A stretch of 64,000 nucleotides of DNA, from contig JANUBW010000011.1 in NCBI GenBank assembly GCA_024809215.1, positions 1 through 64,000 on the forward strand, written 5' to 3'. Each line of letters opens with the position of its first letter. Position 1 is the first letter of the stretch. Positions 34,177-43,916 of this stretch are shown in pieces. Below the pieces are notes generated by a model, which was not told where the DNA came from, did not search any database, and was given only the letters and a program-made list of their open reading frames with translations. Both the position numbers and the translations under genes were made by a program. This DNA is from Niastella sp. OAS944 (GTDB lineage Bacteria > Bacteroidota > Bacteroidia > Chitinophagales > Chitinophagaceae).

Positions 34177-35838
34177 TTATTTGCCATCCTGCGCAATCAA
34201 CGCCGGTATAATATATTCCGTCATCATTTTATCGACCTGCGAATGCGCATACGATGCACCATAAGCACTGGCGGTAATTACAATAACCCAGGGATGATTG
34301 GGAAAAACAAAGATCTTGTTGCCGCCATTACCTGCACAATAGTAAGTTTCATATTCTTTACCTGCTACTTTGTATTTTTTATTCCAGAATAGATAACCGT
34401 AATACTCTTCTACCCTGCGCGGGATAGCTTTATGCCTGCTGAAAGTTTTCTGCACCCATTGCACAGGTAATAGCTGCCGGCCATTCCACTTTCCTTCATT
34501 CTTATACAACTGCCCATATTTGGCAAAATCAACTGCCCGCAATTGTATGCCCCCTGCGGTATTGGCAACATGCTGTGGCGTATGCTGCCATTTATAATCT
34601 GTAATACCAAGTGGTTTAAACAATTTTTCATCGGCATATTTCTCCAACCCGCCCGGAACAGTTCTGTTTAAAATATCGCCTAATAAAACAACACCTGCTG
34701 TAAAATAATGCCATTCACCTTCCGGCCTGGTGCGGTTCACCGGCAGATTCAATGTAAAGTTCACCCAGTTTTCGGTTGGGTACATATTCTCTTCATTACC
34801 CGGCGAATTGGTATTATCGTCGCCATCAAAAACCGGGCTCATGGTAAGCAGGTCTTTAATAAAGACACTTTCTTTTTCTGCTGCATAATTTTCAAACCGG
34901 TGCATATCATAAAATTCCTTCAACGGTTGTTCTTCGCTTTTCAGGTAACCATCCTGTATAGCCATACCTGTTATTGTTGAGGCAAACGATTTTCCAACCG
35001 ACCGGGGATCGTGCAGGCTATACCGGTTAGCGCCATTAAAATATTCTTCAATAAGCAGCTTACCGTTACTGACAACCACTACCCCGTTTATGTGTTTGAA
35101 AACACCTTCTTCTATATTCCCTTTCAGGGCACGTATCTTATCCCGGTCAAATGGTTCTTTACTAATGCCAAAACCGGCGTATGGTTTTATTGTATTAAGC
35201 CTGATGTTTGCCAGGTTTATCTTCACTTTTCGCAGCACCATAAGGTTTACACTCCCTTCGGCGATTATATTACCAACCTTAACAACCTCATTTAACTTAA
35301 CATAGGGTCTTATTTGCATTTGAAGCAGGTGTTTGCCATCAGTTAGCGCACTGTCGCCCCCATTTGCCAAAAACCGGTTCCAATAATATTGGGTCCAATA
35401 AACGCCTTCATGATTATAATCAGCCAATGGTTTGCTTATAAAGGTAGCGGTGTCCTGCACGTTCCGGTTGGGCGCGCCGGGATACAGGTTGCTTTCATAT
35501 ACCAGCCGGCCATCAACATATAAAGCAAACTGGTAGTTACCCATCTTTACCACACTGTCGGCCGGCAAATCGGGCGCCAGCTCATGCAAATAGTTGGTCA
35601 TGGAGTTAGCCATGAACACGGTTATAAACAGATCGCTTTTGTTTGTAAACACATATTCCTGCAATACATCGGCCTGCCGCAGCTCCGAAACTGAAATGTT
35701 TTTAGCCGTAAATAGAACCTTACCCATGTTTGCCCGGTGAAAGGCTGAAGTGATACCCTGATTGGTAACAACATTTGTTGTTTGCGCAAACAGCGTACCC
35801 ACAAAAAATTGTAATAAGATGAAGACAGATAAACGCAT
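34177..35838 (-). CDS. Large serine hydrolase (beta-lactamase/class C fold), exported
   Basis: A signal peptide from the start at 35838 (MRLSVFILLQFFVGTLFAQ). About 230 N-terminal residues form a beta-rich domain of unknown role. The penicillin-binding-like hydrolase domain follows, with SxxK as SVGKSFAST near residue 280, a Y-F-T-A(G) element where YxN is usual, and a C-terminal VFPNHPWVIVITAS in place of a clear KTG. Length is 553 residues. Substrate unknown. It is encoded downstream of an AraC regulator in the same direction (72 bp), which may control it. Confidence 0.85.
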   Translation of the reverse strand: MRLSVFILLQFFVGTLFAQTTNVVTNQGITSAFHRANMGKVLFTAKNISVSELRQADVLQEYVFTNKSDLFITVFMANSMTNYLHELAPDLPADSVVKMGNYQFALYVDGRLVYESNLYPGAPNRNVQDTATFISKPLADYNHEGVYWTQYYWNRFLANGGDSALTDGKHLLQMQIRPYVKLNEVVKVGNIIAEGSVNLMVLRKVKINLANIRLNTIKPYAGFGISKEPFDRDKIRALKGNIEEGVFKHINGVVVVSNGKLLIEEYFNGANRYSLHDPRSVGKSFASTITGMAIQDGYLKSEEQPLKEFYDMHRFENYAAEKESVFIKDLLTMSPVFDGDDNTNSPGNEENMYPTENWVNFTLNLPVNRTRPEGEWHYFTAGVVLLGDILNRTVPGGLEKYADEKLFKPLGITDYKWQHTPQHVANTAGGIQLRAVDFAKYGQLYKNEGKWNGRQLLPVQWVQKTFSRHKAIPRRVEEYYGYLFWNKKYKVAGKEYETYYCAGNGGNKIFVFPNHPWVIVITASAYGASYAHSQVDKMMTEYIIPALIAQDGK

Positions 35839-35910
35839 AACGTAGAGGTGCATTTTTCACAAAACTACCCGAAAGCCAATGGCCAAAATAGAACCAGATT
35901 AACGTGGTGT

Positions 35911-36717
35911 TTATTTCAGGAACAATTTTCTATAATGTAATGGCGTAAGTTGATGGCAGCTTTTAAAGCTTCTTATAAAATGGCTTTGATCTGCAAAACC
36001 ACATTCAGCGGCTATTTCTGTAAGCGAAAGCTGTTTATTGGGCAAAAGCGAAAGCGCCTTTTGTACTTTAATGGTTCTAATATAATCGCCCAGGGTAACT
36101 TTAAAGTATTTGGAAAAATGGCGCGATAAATGAACGGGATGTACGTTGGCGAGCTTTGCCAATTCTATTAATTTCCATCCGTCTGGCGAATCATGCAGCA
36201 CTTCTCTAATAACCTTCACCCAGGCCGGCACCTGGCTTTTAATTAGTACTTTTTCCTTTGTAAAGGCGCCAAACAATTGCACCAGTAATGCATCTATTTC
36301 CAACTGGCTTTTGCCATTATGCAATTTCATTTCCTTAAACACATTATACATATTCGTTATGAGCGCAGGATCAGTTATTCTTATACTTCCTTCAACAAGG
36401 TTTACAGGCATATCAAAATAAGCAAACCACGAAGGCTTTAGTTCAACATGAAACCCACGGGTATATTGCTTTGAGCCAACATTATAATGGGGCTCCTGCC
36501 AGTTTTGAAAAAGAAGACTGCCGGCAGAACATTCATGAGTCACTTTGTTATTTCCATCGAGCACCCGGCCGGTAAGTAAAAAAGTGAAGTAGGCATTTTC
36601 ATGATAATGCCAGTCAACATGATCATGGGTATAGTCAGCGTCATTAAGTATGATGCCGTTTAAAACAAGGGTATCATTTGTATTCCCATAAAACTGGCCC
36701 GCCCTTCTATAATTCAT
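35911..36717 (-). CDS. AraC family transcriptional regulator
   Basis: 268 residues. An N-terminal cupin-like sensor (DHVDWHYHENAYFTFLLTGRV, with metal-type His) precedes a C-terminal double HTH (LAKLANVHPVHLSRHFSKYFKVTLGDYIR; LTEIAAECGFADQSHFIRSFKSCHQLTPLHYRK). It reads toward the serine hydrolase gene and is the best candidate for its regulator. Effector unknown. Confidence 0.92.
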   Translation of the reverse strand: MNYRRAGQFYGNTNDTLVLNGIILNDADYTHDHVDWHYHENAYFTFLLTGRVLDGNNKVTHECSAGSLLFQNWQEPHYNVGSKQYTRGFHVELKPSWFAYFDMPVNLVEGSIRITDPALITNMYNVFKEMKLHNGKSQLEIDALLVQLFGAFTKEKVLIKSQVPAWVKVIREVLHDSPDGWKLIELAKLANVHPVHLSRHFSKYFKVTLGDYIRTIKVQKALSLLPNKQLSLTEIAAECGFADQSHFIRSFKSCHQLTPLHYRKLFLK

Positions 36718-36830
36718 ACGGTAATTTAAGTTATTCCCAGTTCATGCAAGCTTTTATTCAATTGATGAACTCAGATATTTTTACGCAAAAGGAACGAGAG
36801 TAGCTTTATGCTTACTAATACAAATTACAT

Positions 36831-37556
36831 ATGCGTTCTATATTCAGCTGCATGGCATTGGCACTGTTGTTTGCAACAGGTAATGCACAAACAACACTCA
36901 AAGGCGCCGAAATTCCCGGCTTTCTCGAAAGAATGCCCGCACTACCAGCTTCAGTAGACGAAGCATATAAGGCCATGTACCCAAAAACAAAGAAACCGCC
37001 CTACCAGCCATACAGCGACTCGCTTAATGCCATCATTAAAGCAATGGCTGTTGAAGCAGCCGGCAAAAGCTATCTGCTAATGGCAATGAGCGACAGGTTT
37101 CGGCAGGATGACAGGAAATTCGACCGCATTCACAACGAATTACCTACCGACAAAGAGCTGGAAAATAAAATGCGGGACCTTAACAACTCTTATTTCAGGG
37201 AAGCCGATAACCTAAGCCACGCCCTCGGGAATGTATTGGACTCTATAAACAAATTGAATTATCCCGCCGTTGACAGAACTGCGTTGCAGCTGGAAATATA
37301 TCGTAAAGAAATTGCCCGCCACATCAGGAAAGTAAAACAGGTCCTTGTTGAAACAAATGCCTATATGAATAAACGAGGTTATAATGCAGTGCTCGACAAC
37401 CATGAAACATCGCACAAATATTATATACAATTACTTGAAGTAAGAGGGCTTATGTACGACCGTATTCAAAAAACATTACAACAGGTTACTGCTACCTGGA
37501 TATATACAGCAGACATGGTTGATATTTGTAAAAGACACCCTGAGTCCTGTAAATAA
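36831..37556 (+). CDS. Secreted helical protein, unknown
   Basis: 241 residues. A signal peptide (MRSIFSCMALALLFATGNAQ) is followed by a mostly alpha-helical, charged mature part (ELENKMRDLNNSYFREADNLSHALGNVL..., IARHIRKVKQVLVETNAYMNKRGYNAVLDNHETSHKYY). No family recognised. Its TAA is followed with no gap by the stop of the convergent AraC gene at 37557, so no terminator fits between them. Confidence 0.7.
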   Translation: MRSIFSCMALALLFATGNAQTTLKGAEIPGFLERMPALPASVDEAYKAMYPKTKKPPYQPYSDSLNAIIKAMAVEAAGKSYLLMAMSDRFRQDDRKFDRIHNELPTDKELENKMRDLNNSYFREADNLSHALGNVLDSINKLNYPAVDRTALQLEIYRKEIARHIRKVKQVLVETNAYMNKRGYNAVLDNHETSHKYYIQLLEVRGLMYDRIQKTLQQVTATWIYTADMVDICKRHPESCK

Positions 37557-38420
37557 CTACGCATTATTCGCTCCTGTTCTCTTCTTCCTAAATTCCGTAG
37601 GGCTCATTCCTGTATATTTTTTGAACAGTTTATTCAGGTGGCTTACATCGGCCAAACCAAAATCACTGGCAATTTCATTTAGTCTTGAAGAAGTATGCAA
37701 TAAGCGGGCTTCAATTAATTGCATTCTGTATATGTTGATATAGTTCTGTAGCGTGTCGCCCGTTTGGCGTTTGAAATAATCGCTCATGTACGTGGGCGAC
37801 ATATTAAAATATTCCGCTAACTTCTCTATTCGTAATGCTTCGGGTGTATAAATATTAAGATGTATATAACCCAGCACCGACACAGGTTGAGACGCAAGCC
37901 GGGGTGTAACAGTTTGCTGCAACTCGATATTGGTTGCAGCTATGGTAATGATCGTGTTCAGTAATTGCTGAAGTACTTCCAGCCGGGCATCATGCCCTCT
38001 TTCCTGCTCGCGCACCAATGCCTGTACCAATGCCCGGATCAACGGTTTATCTTCAACATTCTTAAGAATACAACCCGGAAGGTGGTTGTGGTTATGAAAA
38101 ATATATTCCAGCTTCTGCAGCCATTCCTTAGACTGTGTTCTTAAATAACTTTCATTAAAGCGCAAAAAGAAAAACCGCGTTCGCGCCTCTATCTCAAAGC
38201 CATACGTATCGCGGGGAAAGATCAAAAACAACTTATCGGGGCCATAAGGTAACTTATGCCTGTTAATGACCTGAATGCCTTTGCCTTCCAGAATAAATAC
38301 CAATTCAAAATATGTATTCTTATGCTCGGCAGCCAGGTAATTGTCCGATTCAAATACACCTAACTCGAAGGGCTTATGTAGATTACTGACCTGCATCCTT
38401 TTAAAATACAAATTTTTCAA
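37557..38420 (-). CDS. AraC family transcriptional regulator (divergent from DoxX operon)
   Basis: 287 residues. An N-terminal cupin-type domain (YFELVFILEGKGIQVINRHKLPYGP...FPRDTYGFEI) precedes the C-terminal HTH pair (LRIEKLAEYFNMSPTYMSDYFKRQTGDTLQNYIN; LNEIASDFGLADVSHLNKLFKKYTGMSPTEFRK). It is divergent from the DoxX-deacetylase-SDR operon with 70 bp between starts. That gap contains an inverted repeat. Confidence 0.92.
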   Translation of the reverse strand: MKNLYFKRMQVSNLHKPFELGVFESDNYLAAEHKNTYFELVFILEGKGIQVINRHKLPYGPDKLFLIFPRDTYGFEIEARTRFFFLRFNESYLRTQSKEWLQKLEYIFHNHNHLPGCILKNVEDKPLIRALVQALVREQERGHDARLEVLQQLLNTIITIAATNIELQQTVTPRLASQPVSVLGYIHLNIYTPEALRIEKLAEYFNMSPTYMSDYFKRQTGDTLQNYINIYRMQLIEARLLHTSSRLNEIASDFGLADVSHLNKLFKKYTGMSPTEFRKKRTGANNA

Positions 38421-38455
38421 TTAAAAGTACAAATCTATCCAATGCCGGCGGCCGA

Positions 38456-38474
38456 GTTTTGTATAATTCAAAAC
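38456..38474. promoter_or_regulatory. Inverted repeat in the AraC/DoxX divergent promoter
   Basis: GTTTTG-TATAATT-CAAAAC, a perfect 6-bp inverted repeat with a 7-bp spacer, ending 16 bp before the DoxX start codon. A candidate regulator site by position only. AraC proteins usually bind direct repeats, so another protein is possible. Confidence 0.4.
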
Positions 38475-38490
38475 AGCAAAACTTACTTGA

Positions 38491-38883
38491 ATGAACACAA
38501 TCTCTTTCTTACTTCTGCGCCTTGCCATTGGCATTAGTTTTTTCGGGCATGGTCTGGTTCGTTTTCCCAAGCTGCAAACTTTCAGCAATTGGATGGTTGG
38601 CAATTTTAAGAAATCATTATTGCCTGAGGCGCTGGTTGTACCCTTCAGCATGGTGCTTCCCTTTGCAGAATTTGCTATAGGCCTGCTGCTGCTTACCGGT
38701 TTATTTACCAAATACGCATTGATAGCCGGCAGCCTTGTAATGTTACTATTACTTTTTGGCACCACCATGATCGAGAACTGGGATGCTATTCCTTCGCAAA
38801 TAATTCACATAGCGCTGTTAGCTTTCCTCCTGCATTTTATTGATGCAAATTCGCTGGCATTGGACCAATTATTAAAAAAATAA
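38491..38883 (+). CDS. DoxX family membrane protein
   Basis: 130 residues, four membrane helices. The family N-terminus LLLRLAIGISFFGHGLVRFPKL and the core PFAEFAIGLLLLTGLFTKYALIAG are clear. First gene of a three-gene operon with a deacetylase (8 bp later) and an SDR (22 bp after that). Role unknown; redox or quinone-linked functions are suggested for the family. Confidence 0.9.
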   Translation: MNTISFLLLRLAIGISFFGHGLVRFPKLQTFSNWMVGNFKKSLLPEALVVPFSMVLPFAEFAIGLLLLTGLFTKYALIAGSLVMLLLLFGTTMIENWDAIPSQIIHIALLAFLLHFIDANSLALDQLLKK

Positions 38884-38891
38884 AGATACAA

Positions 38892-39836
38892 ATGCAATCG
38901 CGCAGAAAATTCATGAAACTGGCCGGCACCGTTGGTATCGGCGGCATAATGCCCTTCAATAATTTATTTCAACAAAATACAATACCTCAACAAATGAATA
39001 AACAATCAAAGTGGGCCGATGGATCAAGATTGGTAGTGTCTGTTTCAATGCAGTTTGAAGCAGGCGGCCAGCCGGTAAATGCAGAAAGTCCGTTCCCTGC
39101 CAACCTTCAACAAGGATACAAAGACCTGCCGGCAGATACGTGGTACGAATATGGTTATAAAGAAGGCATTCCACGAATGTTAGATAACTGGGATAAATAT
39201 GGCATCAAGGTCACTTCGCACATGGTAGGTACGGCGGTGTTAAACAACCCGCAGCTGGCAAAAGAAATTGTAGCGCGCGGCCATGAAGCAGCGGCGCATG
39301 GAATGAACTGGAGCTCGCAGTACAACCTTCCTTACAACGAAGAAAAAAAATTCATTGAGGACGGAGCAGGCGCTATTTACAAAGTGACCGGCGCAACACC
39401 CAAAGGGTATAATGCCAACTGGCTGCGCCGTGGAGAGAACACCTTAAAGATCCTGCAGGAACTCGGTTTCAGTTATCACATCGATGACTTAAGCAGGGAT
39501 GAACCATTTATTATACAGGTAAATAACAGCGATTTTGTTGTGGTGCCTTATACACTGCGCAACAATGACATCCTACTAATAGAAGGAAAAAATTTTTCTG
39601 TTGACCAGTTCTTTAACCAGGTAAAACAGGAGTTCGATCAGCTATATGCAGAAGGTGAATTTAAAAGAAGGCAATTGTCGATAAGTTTTCATGACCGCAT
39701 AGGAGGAACACCACAAATGGTGAAAATAACCGGCGATCTGATCCGGTATATGCAACAACACAAAGGAGTTTCTTTTAAAAGAAAGGATGAAATTGCAGAA
39801 ATGGCCCTGCACGATAAAACAAGTATCAGGGAATAG
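38892..39836 (+). CDS. Polysaccharide deacetylase-like protein with Tat-type signal
   Basis: 314 residues. The N-terminus SRRKFMKLAGTVGIGG looks like a twin-arginine export signal. The NodB-type fold is suggested by SVSMQFEAGG (in place of TFDDG), VTSHMVGTAVLNNPQLAKEIVARGHEAAAHGMNW (the HxxxH metal pair) and a late SFHDRIGG His. This variant resembles allantoinase/PuuE-like members rather than classical chitin deacetylases. The substrate may be a small amide. Middle gene of the DoxX operon. Confidence 0.85.
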   Translation: MQSRRKFMKLAGTVGIGGIMPFNNLFQQNTIPQQMNKQSKWADGSRLVVSVSMQFEAGGQPVNAESPFPANLQQGYKDLPADTWYEYGYKEGIPRMLDNWDKYGIKVTSHMVGTAVLNNPQLAKEIVARGHEAAAHGMNWSSQYNLPYNEEKKFIEDGAGAIYKVTGATPKGYNANWLRRGENTLKILQELGFSYHIDDLSRDEPFIIQVNNSDFVVVPYTLRNNDILLIEGKNFSVDQFFNQVKQEFDQLYAEGEFKRRQLSISFHDRIGGTPQMVKITGDLIRYMQQHKGVSFKRKDEIAEMALHDKTSIRE

Positions 39837-39858
39837 GTGTTGTTAACTATATAATCGT

Positions 39859-40593
39859 ATGGCAAGAATATTTATAACCGGTTCGGCAGACGGTCTGGGA
39901 TTTTTGGCAGCCAGGGAGTTGATCAATGAAGGGCACCAGGTTGTTTTGCATGCACGTAATGCCCAACGAACAGCAGAAACAAAAAGAAAGCTACCGCAGG
40001 CGGAAGCTGTGCTAACGGCCGACTTACAGAGCATTGAAGAAACGAATCAACTGGCAGCAACAGCCAATGCATTGGGAACATTCGACGCCGTAATTCATAA
40101 TGCAGGCGTTTACCAGGCTGCACCACAACTGATATTTGCCGTAAACACGCTGGCCCCGTATATTCTTACCAGTTTAATAAATAAACCCAAACGCCTTATT
40201 TATTTGAGTTCTGGTATGCATATGCAGGGCCGGCCTAATTTTGAGAACTTCGAAAACGGCCGTATCAGTTACTCCGACTCGAAACTTCATGTACTGATGC
40301 TTTCCATAGCTGTGGCGCGCCAGTGGCCGGGTGTTTATTCAAATACCGTTAACCCGGGTTGGGTGCCTACCAAAATGGGTGGCCATGGCGCTCCCGACGA
40401 TCTGCAAAAAGGATACGAAACACAGGTATGGCTGGCTACAAGTAATGATGATAAAGCCACTGTTAGCGGCCGGTATTTTCATCATAAAAAAGAAAGGCCG
40501 TACAACAGCACGGCCAACGATGTAAAGCTGCAGGAGGAATTGTTACACCTATGCGAAAAGATGACAGGTGTAGCATTCCCTAATGCATTATAA
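39859..40593 (+). CDS. Short-chain dehydrogenase/reductase
   Basis: 244 residues. The cofactor motif TGSADGLG (TGxxxGxG) is near residue 7, HNAG near 80, and the catalytic Ser in LIYLSSGMH. The YSDSK motif gives Tyr and Lys, and PGWVPTKM follows. The residue after beta-2 is R in HARNAQR, which favours NADP. Last gene of the DoxX-deacetylase operon. Its last codons overlap the 3' end of convergent nudK by 6 bp. Confidence 0.93.
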   Translation: MARIFITGSADGLGFLAARELINEGHQVVLHARNAQRTAETKRKLPQAEAVLTADLQSIEETNQLAATANALGTFDAVIHNAGVYQAAPQLIFAVNTLAPYILTSLINKPKRLIYLSSGMHMQGRPNFENFENGRISYSDSKLHVLMLSIAVARQWPGVYSNTVNPGWVPTKMGGHGAPDDLQKGYETQVWLATSNDDKATVSGRYFHHKKERPYNSTANDVKLQEELLHLCEKMTGVAFPNAL

Positions 40594-41166
40594 TAACTGA
40601 TTCAGCTTAACATACTGCAACAACATAATGGTTTTTCCATCTTTGATGTCGCCTGCCTGTACCATAGCCATAGCCTGGTCAATACCAATTTCCATAACTT
40701 CTATGTTCTCTTCTTCATGCGCAACACCACCGCCATCGGCCACTTTCATTTCTTTTGAATATTCGGCAACAAAAAAGTACAGGATCTCGGTAACCGAGCC
40801 GGGCGACATATAAGCTTCAAAAACCTTTCGAACATCTTTTATTTTATAACCTGTTTCCTCTTCTGTTTCGCGCCGGATGCAGTCTTCGGGATTATCCTTA
40901 TCCAATAACCCGGCACACGCTTCAATTAACATACCATCGCCATTACCATTGATATATGTAGGTAAACGGAACTGCCTGGTAAGAATTACGGTACCCTGCG
41001 CCTGGTTGTAGAGAAGAATGGTTGCGCCATTTCCCCGGTCATACGCTTCGCGGGTTTGGGTTTGAACAGAACCATCTTTTTTAGTGTACTCGTAGGTTAT
41101 TTTTTTGAGGATATACCAGTTGTCGGAAAGTATTTCGGTCTTCAGGATCTTTACGTTATTTATCAT
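40588..41166 (-). CDS. nudK: GDP-mannose pyrophosphatase (Nudix hydrolase)
   Basis: Hydrolyses GDP-mannose to GMP and mannose-1-phosphate; a cytosolic dimer. The Nudix box AGLLDKDNPEDCIRRETEEETGY and the following FEAYMSPGSVTEILYFFVAEY match the NudK/YffH type closely. GGGVAHEEENIEV and DGKTIMLL near the end complete the pattern. The start at 41166 (MINNVKILK) is preferred over 41184. 192 residues, normal for the family. Confidence 0.92.
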   Translation of the reverse strand: MINNVKILKTEILSDNWYILKKITYEYTKKDGSVQTQTREAYDRGNGATILLYNQAQGTVILTRQFRLPTYINGNGDGMLIEACAGLLDKDNPEDCIRRETEEETGYKIKDVRKVFEAYMSPGSVTEILYFFVAEYSKEMKVADGGGVAHEEENIEVMEIGIDQAMAMVQAGDIKDGKTIMLLQYVKLNQLL

Positions 41167-41278
41167 AAGACAGAAATACGACAAACTCCCCGTATTCTAA
41201 AAACTCAAAAGGTTAAATTTATAAAGGCCCGCATTGCTGCAGACCTTTTTTGTTCACATGGACAAAGCAATTATCCTA

Positions 41279-42850
41279 TCATCGTCCTTCTTTAACCTTA
41301 TTTATAACCGCGAAAATTAAAAGAATAATTATAGCAACCATTACCAATATCATGACAATAAAAAAAACTGCCCTTATTGTCAACAACTGGCTTTGTATAC
41401 CCATCGCCTTTGCTATCAGCATGTTTGTAATTCCGGCAGCCTCACCCGCCGTGTACCCTTTTGAAATAAGGATACCTTTGTACAGCTCCTGCCGCTGCGA
41501 AAAAACGGCGCTTTCCGGTATAAGCTTATCCAAAAAACTCGTTTTGTACTGCTGATTATAATTTAATTGTAAAGTATAAAACCCGGCTATTGAGTTTAAT
41601 GTTGCTATAAAACGGGCATAGGTAAGAATAACAATACCGGTCATTCCTGTACTTTGCGGTACAGATGCCATGCAAAAGATGCTAACTGGTACAAACAATA
41701 AACCACAGGCAAAACCATGAAGGAATATGGGAATACAAAGCTGGGCGAATGACAGATCTGGTGTAAGGTTAACGTGCACCCATAAATGATAAAAGAACAG
41801 TAGGCTAAAACCGGTCAATAGCAGTTTAGGCAGGTTTTGCTTTTTTGCCTGAATTACCTTTACCGCTATAAAAGTTGCCATTATTACCCCTGCAATATTG
41901 AACATACCTGCGTTCACTACATTGGCCGAATTCCAACCCAGCACCAACGCAGAATAACCATAAATGAGATTGATACTATCCTTTACCCCCCAGAATAACA
42001 GCATTAACAAGATGGCGAAAATAAATTTACCCGATCTGAATACTGCAAGATCGATCAATGGTCTTTTAAGCATTGCTTGCCTGTAGAGAAACAAGGCAAG
42101 AGCAACAAACGCAAACCCCGCAGCACATTTTATTTCATTATCGGCCAGCCAGTAACGTTTGGGGCCATATATCATTACAAACAAGGTTGCAATGGACCCA
42201 AACATAAATAAAACACATCCCGCCCAGTCAATTTGATACAAAGGAAATGGTTTCATGGCAGGCCTGGGTTTAAAAACGATGATACAAAACAGCATGGCCA
42301 TTGCCTGTAGCCCTATCAATACATAATAGAACTCTGTATAATTGGTGCGTAGTACCATCCATGAAGCGCCTACACCAATTATAAGTCCGCAGGTAAGTAT
42401 CAATGTAAAGAACAGCGATACCCCAACCAGCATCCTTTTCGATTCGGGCAATGTTGAAAAAAGCACAAGAAGTAAACAGCCTGCAATTACACAGGTTACA
42501 ACCCCGGTTAAAAATCGTAGAATGGCAAAAAGAAAAAGATCATGAACAAACAGGCAACCGATATTAATAAGTATGCCCACTAAAAAAGCGGTCAACAAAT
42601 AACTGCGGGTATTGAAATACTTTACCAATCTGAATTGTACCGGCAAGGTGGTGATTATACCCGCATAAGCAATCTGTAATGCAAAGGAAATGTCTTCGGC
42701 CTGGGCCCCATAAAAAGAAACAACATGTGCCTGAATAAGCCCAAACGAAGCAAACTGGGCCATTGCCGAAAACAAGATCAGCACCAGCATAACCATCAGT
42801 AAGCCTGCGTACCGGCTGATGCGGCTGTTTAAATATATCGATTGCACCAT
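41279..42850 (-). CDS. MFS efflux transporter (EmrB/QacA-like)
   Basis: 523 residues with about 12-14 membrane helices, the length of the 14-helix drug/proton antiporter group. It is last in a three-gene set of HlyD-like adaptor, TolC-like channel and this pump, transcribed from an AraC gene side. With them it would form a tripartite pump exporting substrates across both membranes. Classical motif C is not obvious, so the exact subfamily is uncertain; context is the main support. Confidence 0.85.
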   Translation of the reverse strand: MVQSIYLNSRISRYAGLLMVMLVLILFSAMAQFASFGLIQAHVVSFYGAQAEDISFALQIAYAGIITTLPVQFRLVKYFNTRSYLLTAFLVGILINIGCLFVHDLFLFAILRFLTGVVTCVIAGCLLLVLFSTLPESKRMLVGVSLFFTLILTCGLIIGVGASWMVLRTNYTEFYYVLIGLQAMAMLFCIIVFKPRPAMKPFPLYQIDWAGCVLFMFGSIATLFVMIYGPKRYWLADNEIKCAAGFAFVALALFLYRQAMLKRPLIDLAVFRSGKFIFAILLMLLFWGVKDSINLIYGYSALVLGWNSANVVNAGMFNIAGVIMATFIAVKVIQAKKQNLPKLLLTGFSLLFFYHLWVHVNLTPDLSFAQLCIPIFLHGFACGLLFVPVSIFCMASVPQSTGMTGIVILTYARFIATLNSIAGFYTLQLNYNQQYKTSFLDKLIPESAVFSQRQELYKGILISKGYTAGEAAGITNMLIAKAMGIQSQLLTIRAVFFIVMILVMVAIIILLIFAVINKVKEGR

Positions 42851-42856
42851 CTTGTA

Positions 42857-43906
42857 TTATTTTGTTGCTTTCTTAACCGTAACCTTTACGTTCATACCTG
42901 CTTTAAGTTCATCAACAGAATGTTCACCAAATACGATCTTAACAGGAACACGCTGAACGATCTTTACAAAATTCCCGGTTGAATTGTCTGCAGGCAATAA
43001 GGAAAACTTTGAACCGGTAGAAGCGGATATGGCCTCAATTTTTCCATGAAATATTTTACCGGCAATGGCATCGGCCTCAATTTGAACGGGCTGCCCTATA
43101 TACATTCCACTTACCTGGGTTTCTTTAAAATTGGCAATAACCCATTTATCATTTGTATTCACTACCGATACAAGCGGTTGCCCGGCCTGTACCTGCTGCC
43201 CTTCAAGAATATTTTTCCTTCCTGTAAATCCGCTATAAGGAGAGGTTATAACTGTATAACTCAGGTTAAGCTTTGCAAGTTCGAGCAATGCCTCTGCACG
43301 TTTGCGGGCCGCAAAAAGCGAATTATACCGGGCCTGCAATTCAAGCACTTTGCTATTACCGGTTTTTAAACTGTTAAGGGCAGCACTGTAATCACTTTTC
43401 GATACATCGTATTTTGTTTGAACCAGCTCGTAATCGGCCAATGTCACTGCTTCATTATTCAACAGATTCTTAAATCGTTTAACATCCTGCTCCTGTTGCC
43501 AAAGCCTTGCCTGCGCTGCATTGATCTGGTCCTGATTGACCAGTGTAGAAGTTTGCGCCGATCTGATACCTGCTTCCAGTATCACCTGTTGTGCTTTTGT
43601 ATCTTCCAGTAAAGACTCGGCTTCTTTTACTTTCTGAATATATTCCCTGTCGTCGAGGACCACCAATGTATCGCCCCGGTTTATTTTTTGATGCTCGTTA
43701 AACAATACATCCTTTATAAAACCACCGGCCCGTGCAGAAACCGGATTTATAAAAGACTCTACCTGCGCATCATTCGTTTCTTCATAATCACCTGCATCTA
43801 TGAGGTATTTAAAAAGATAAGCCAATGCAACAAATACAACCAGCACGGCTACCCATACGGTAAGCTTATTCATAAAGCCCGTGCTTTTCTTTTTTTTCGT
43901 TTCCAT
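42857..43906 (-). CDS. HlyD/EmrA-type membrane fusion protein
   Basis: About 349 residues from the start at 43906 (METKKKKSTGFMNKL). One N-terminal helix (LTVWVAVLVVFVALAYLFKYL) is followed by a lipoyl-like half (NPVSARAGGFIKDVLFNEHQKINRGDTLVVLDDREY), a long coiled coil, the second lipoyl half (TVITSPYSGFTGRKNILEGQQVQAGQPLVSVV) and a beta-barrel. It bridges the pump to the outer-membrane channel. It is 6 bp upstream of the MFS gene. Confidence 0.94.
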   Translation of the reverse strand: METKKKKSTGFMNKLTVWVAVLVVFVALAYLFKYLIDAGDYEETNDAQVESFINPVSARAGGFIKDVLFNEHQKINRGDTLVVLDDREYIQKVKEAESLLEDTKAQQVILEAGIRSAQTSTLVNQDQINAAQARLWQQEQDVKRFKNLLNNEAVTLADYELVQTKYDVSKSDYSAALNSLKTGNSKVLELQARYNSLFAARKRAEALLELAKLNLSYTVITSPYSGFTGRKNILEGQQVQAGQPLVSVVNTNDKWVIANFKETQVSGMYIGQPVQIEADAIAGKIFHGKIEAISASTGSKFSLLPADNSTGNFVKIVQRVPVKIVFGEHSVDELKAGMNVKVTVKKATK

Positions 43907-43916
43907 TATATGTTGT

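Noticed and set aside
33757-34196. Open frames through the 21-bp array encoding 7-residue repeats of the CPGQL type on both strands
   Set aside because: Because 21 is a multiple of three, every frame of the array is periodic and several stay open by chance. Both strands give Cys-rich repeats, there is no start context, and conservation is on the DNA palindrome, not on codons.
38421-38768. Minus-strand open frame opposite the DoxX gene
   Set aside because: Antisense to a clear DoxX family protein and lacking any family features; extends exactly to the AraC start, so it is a shadow of the real gene.
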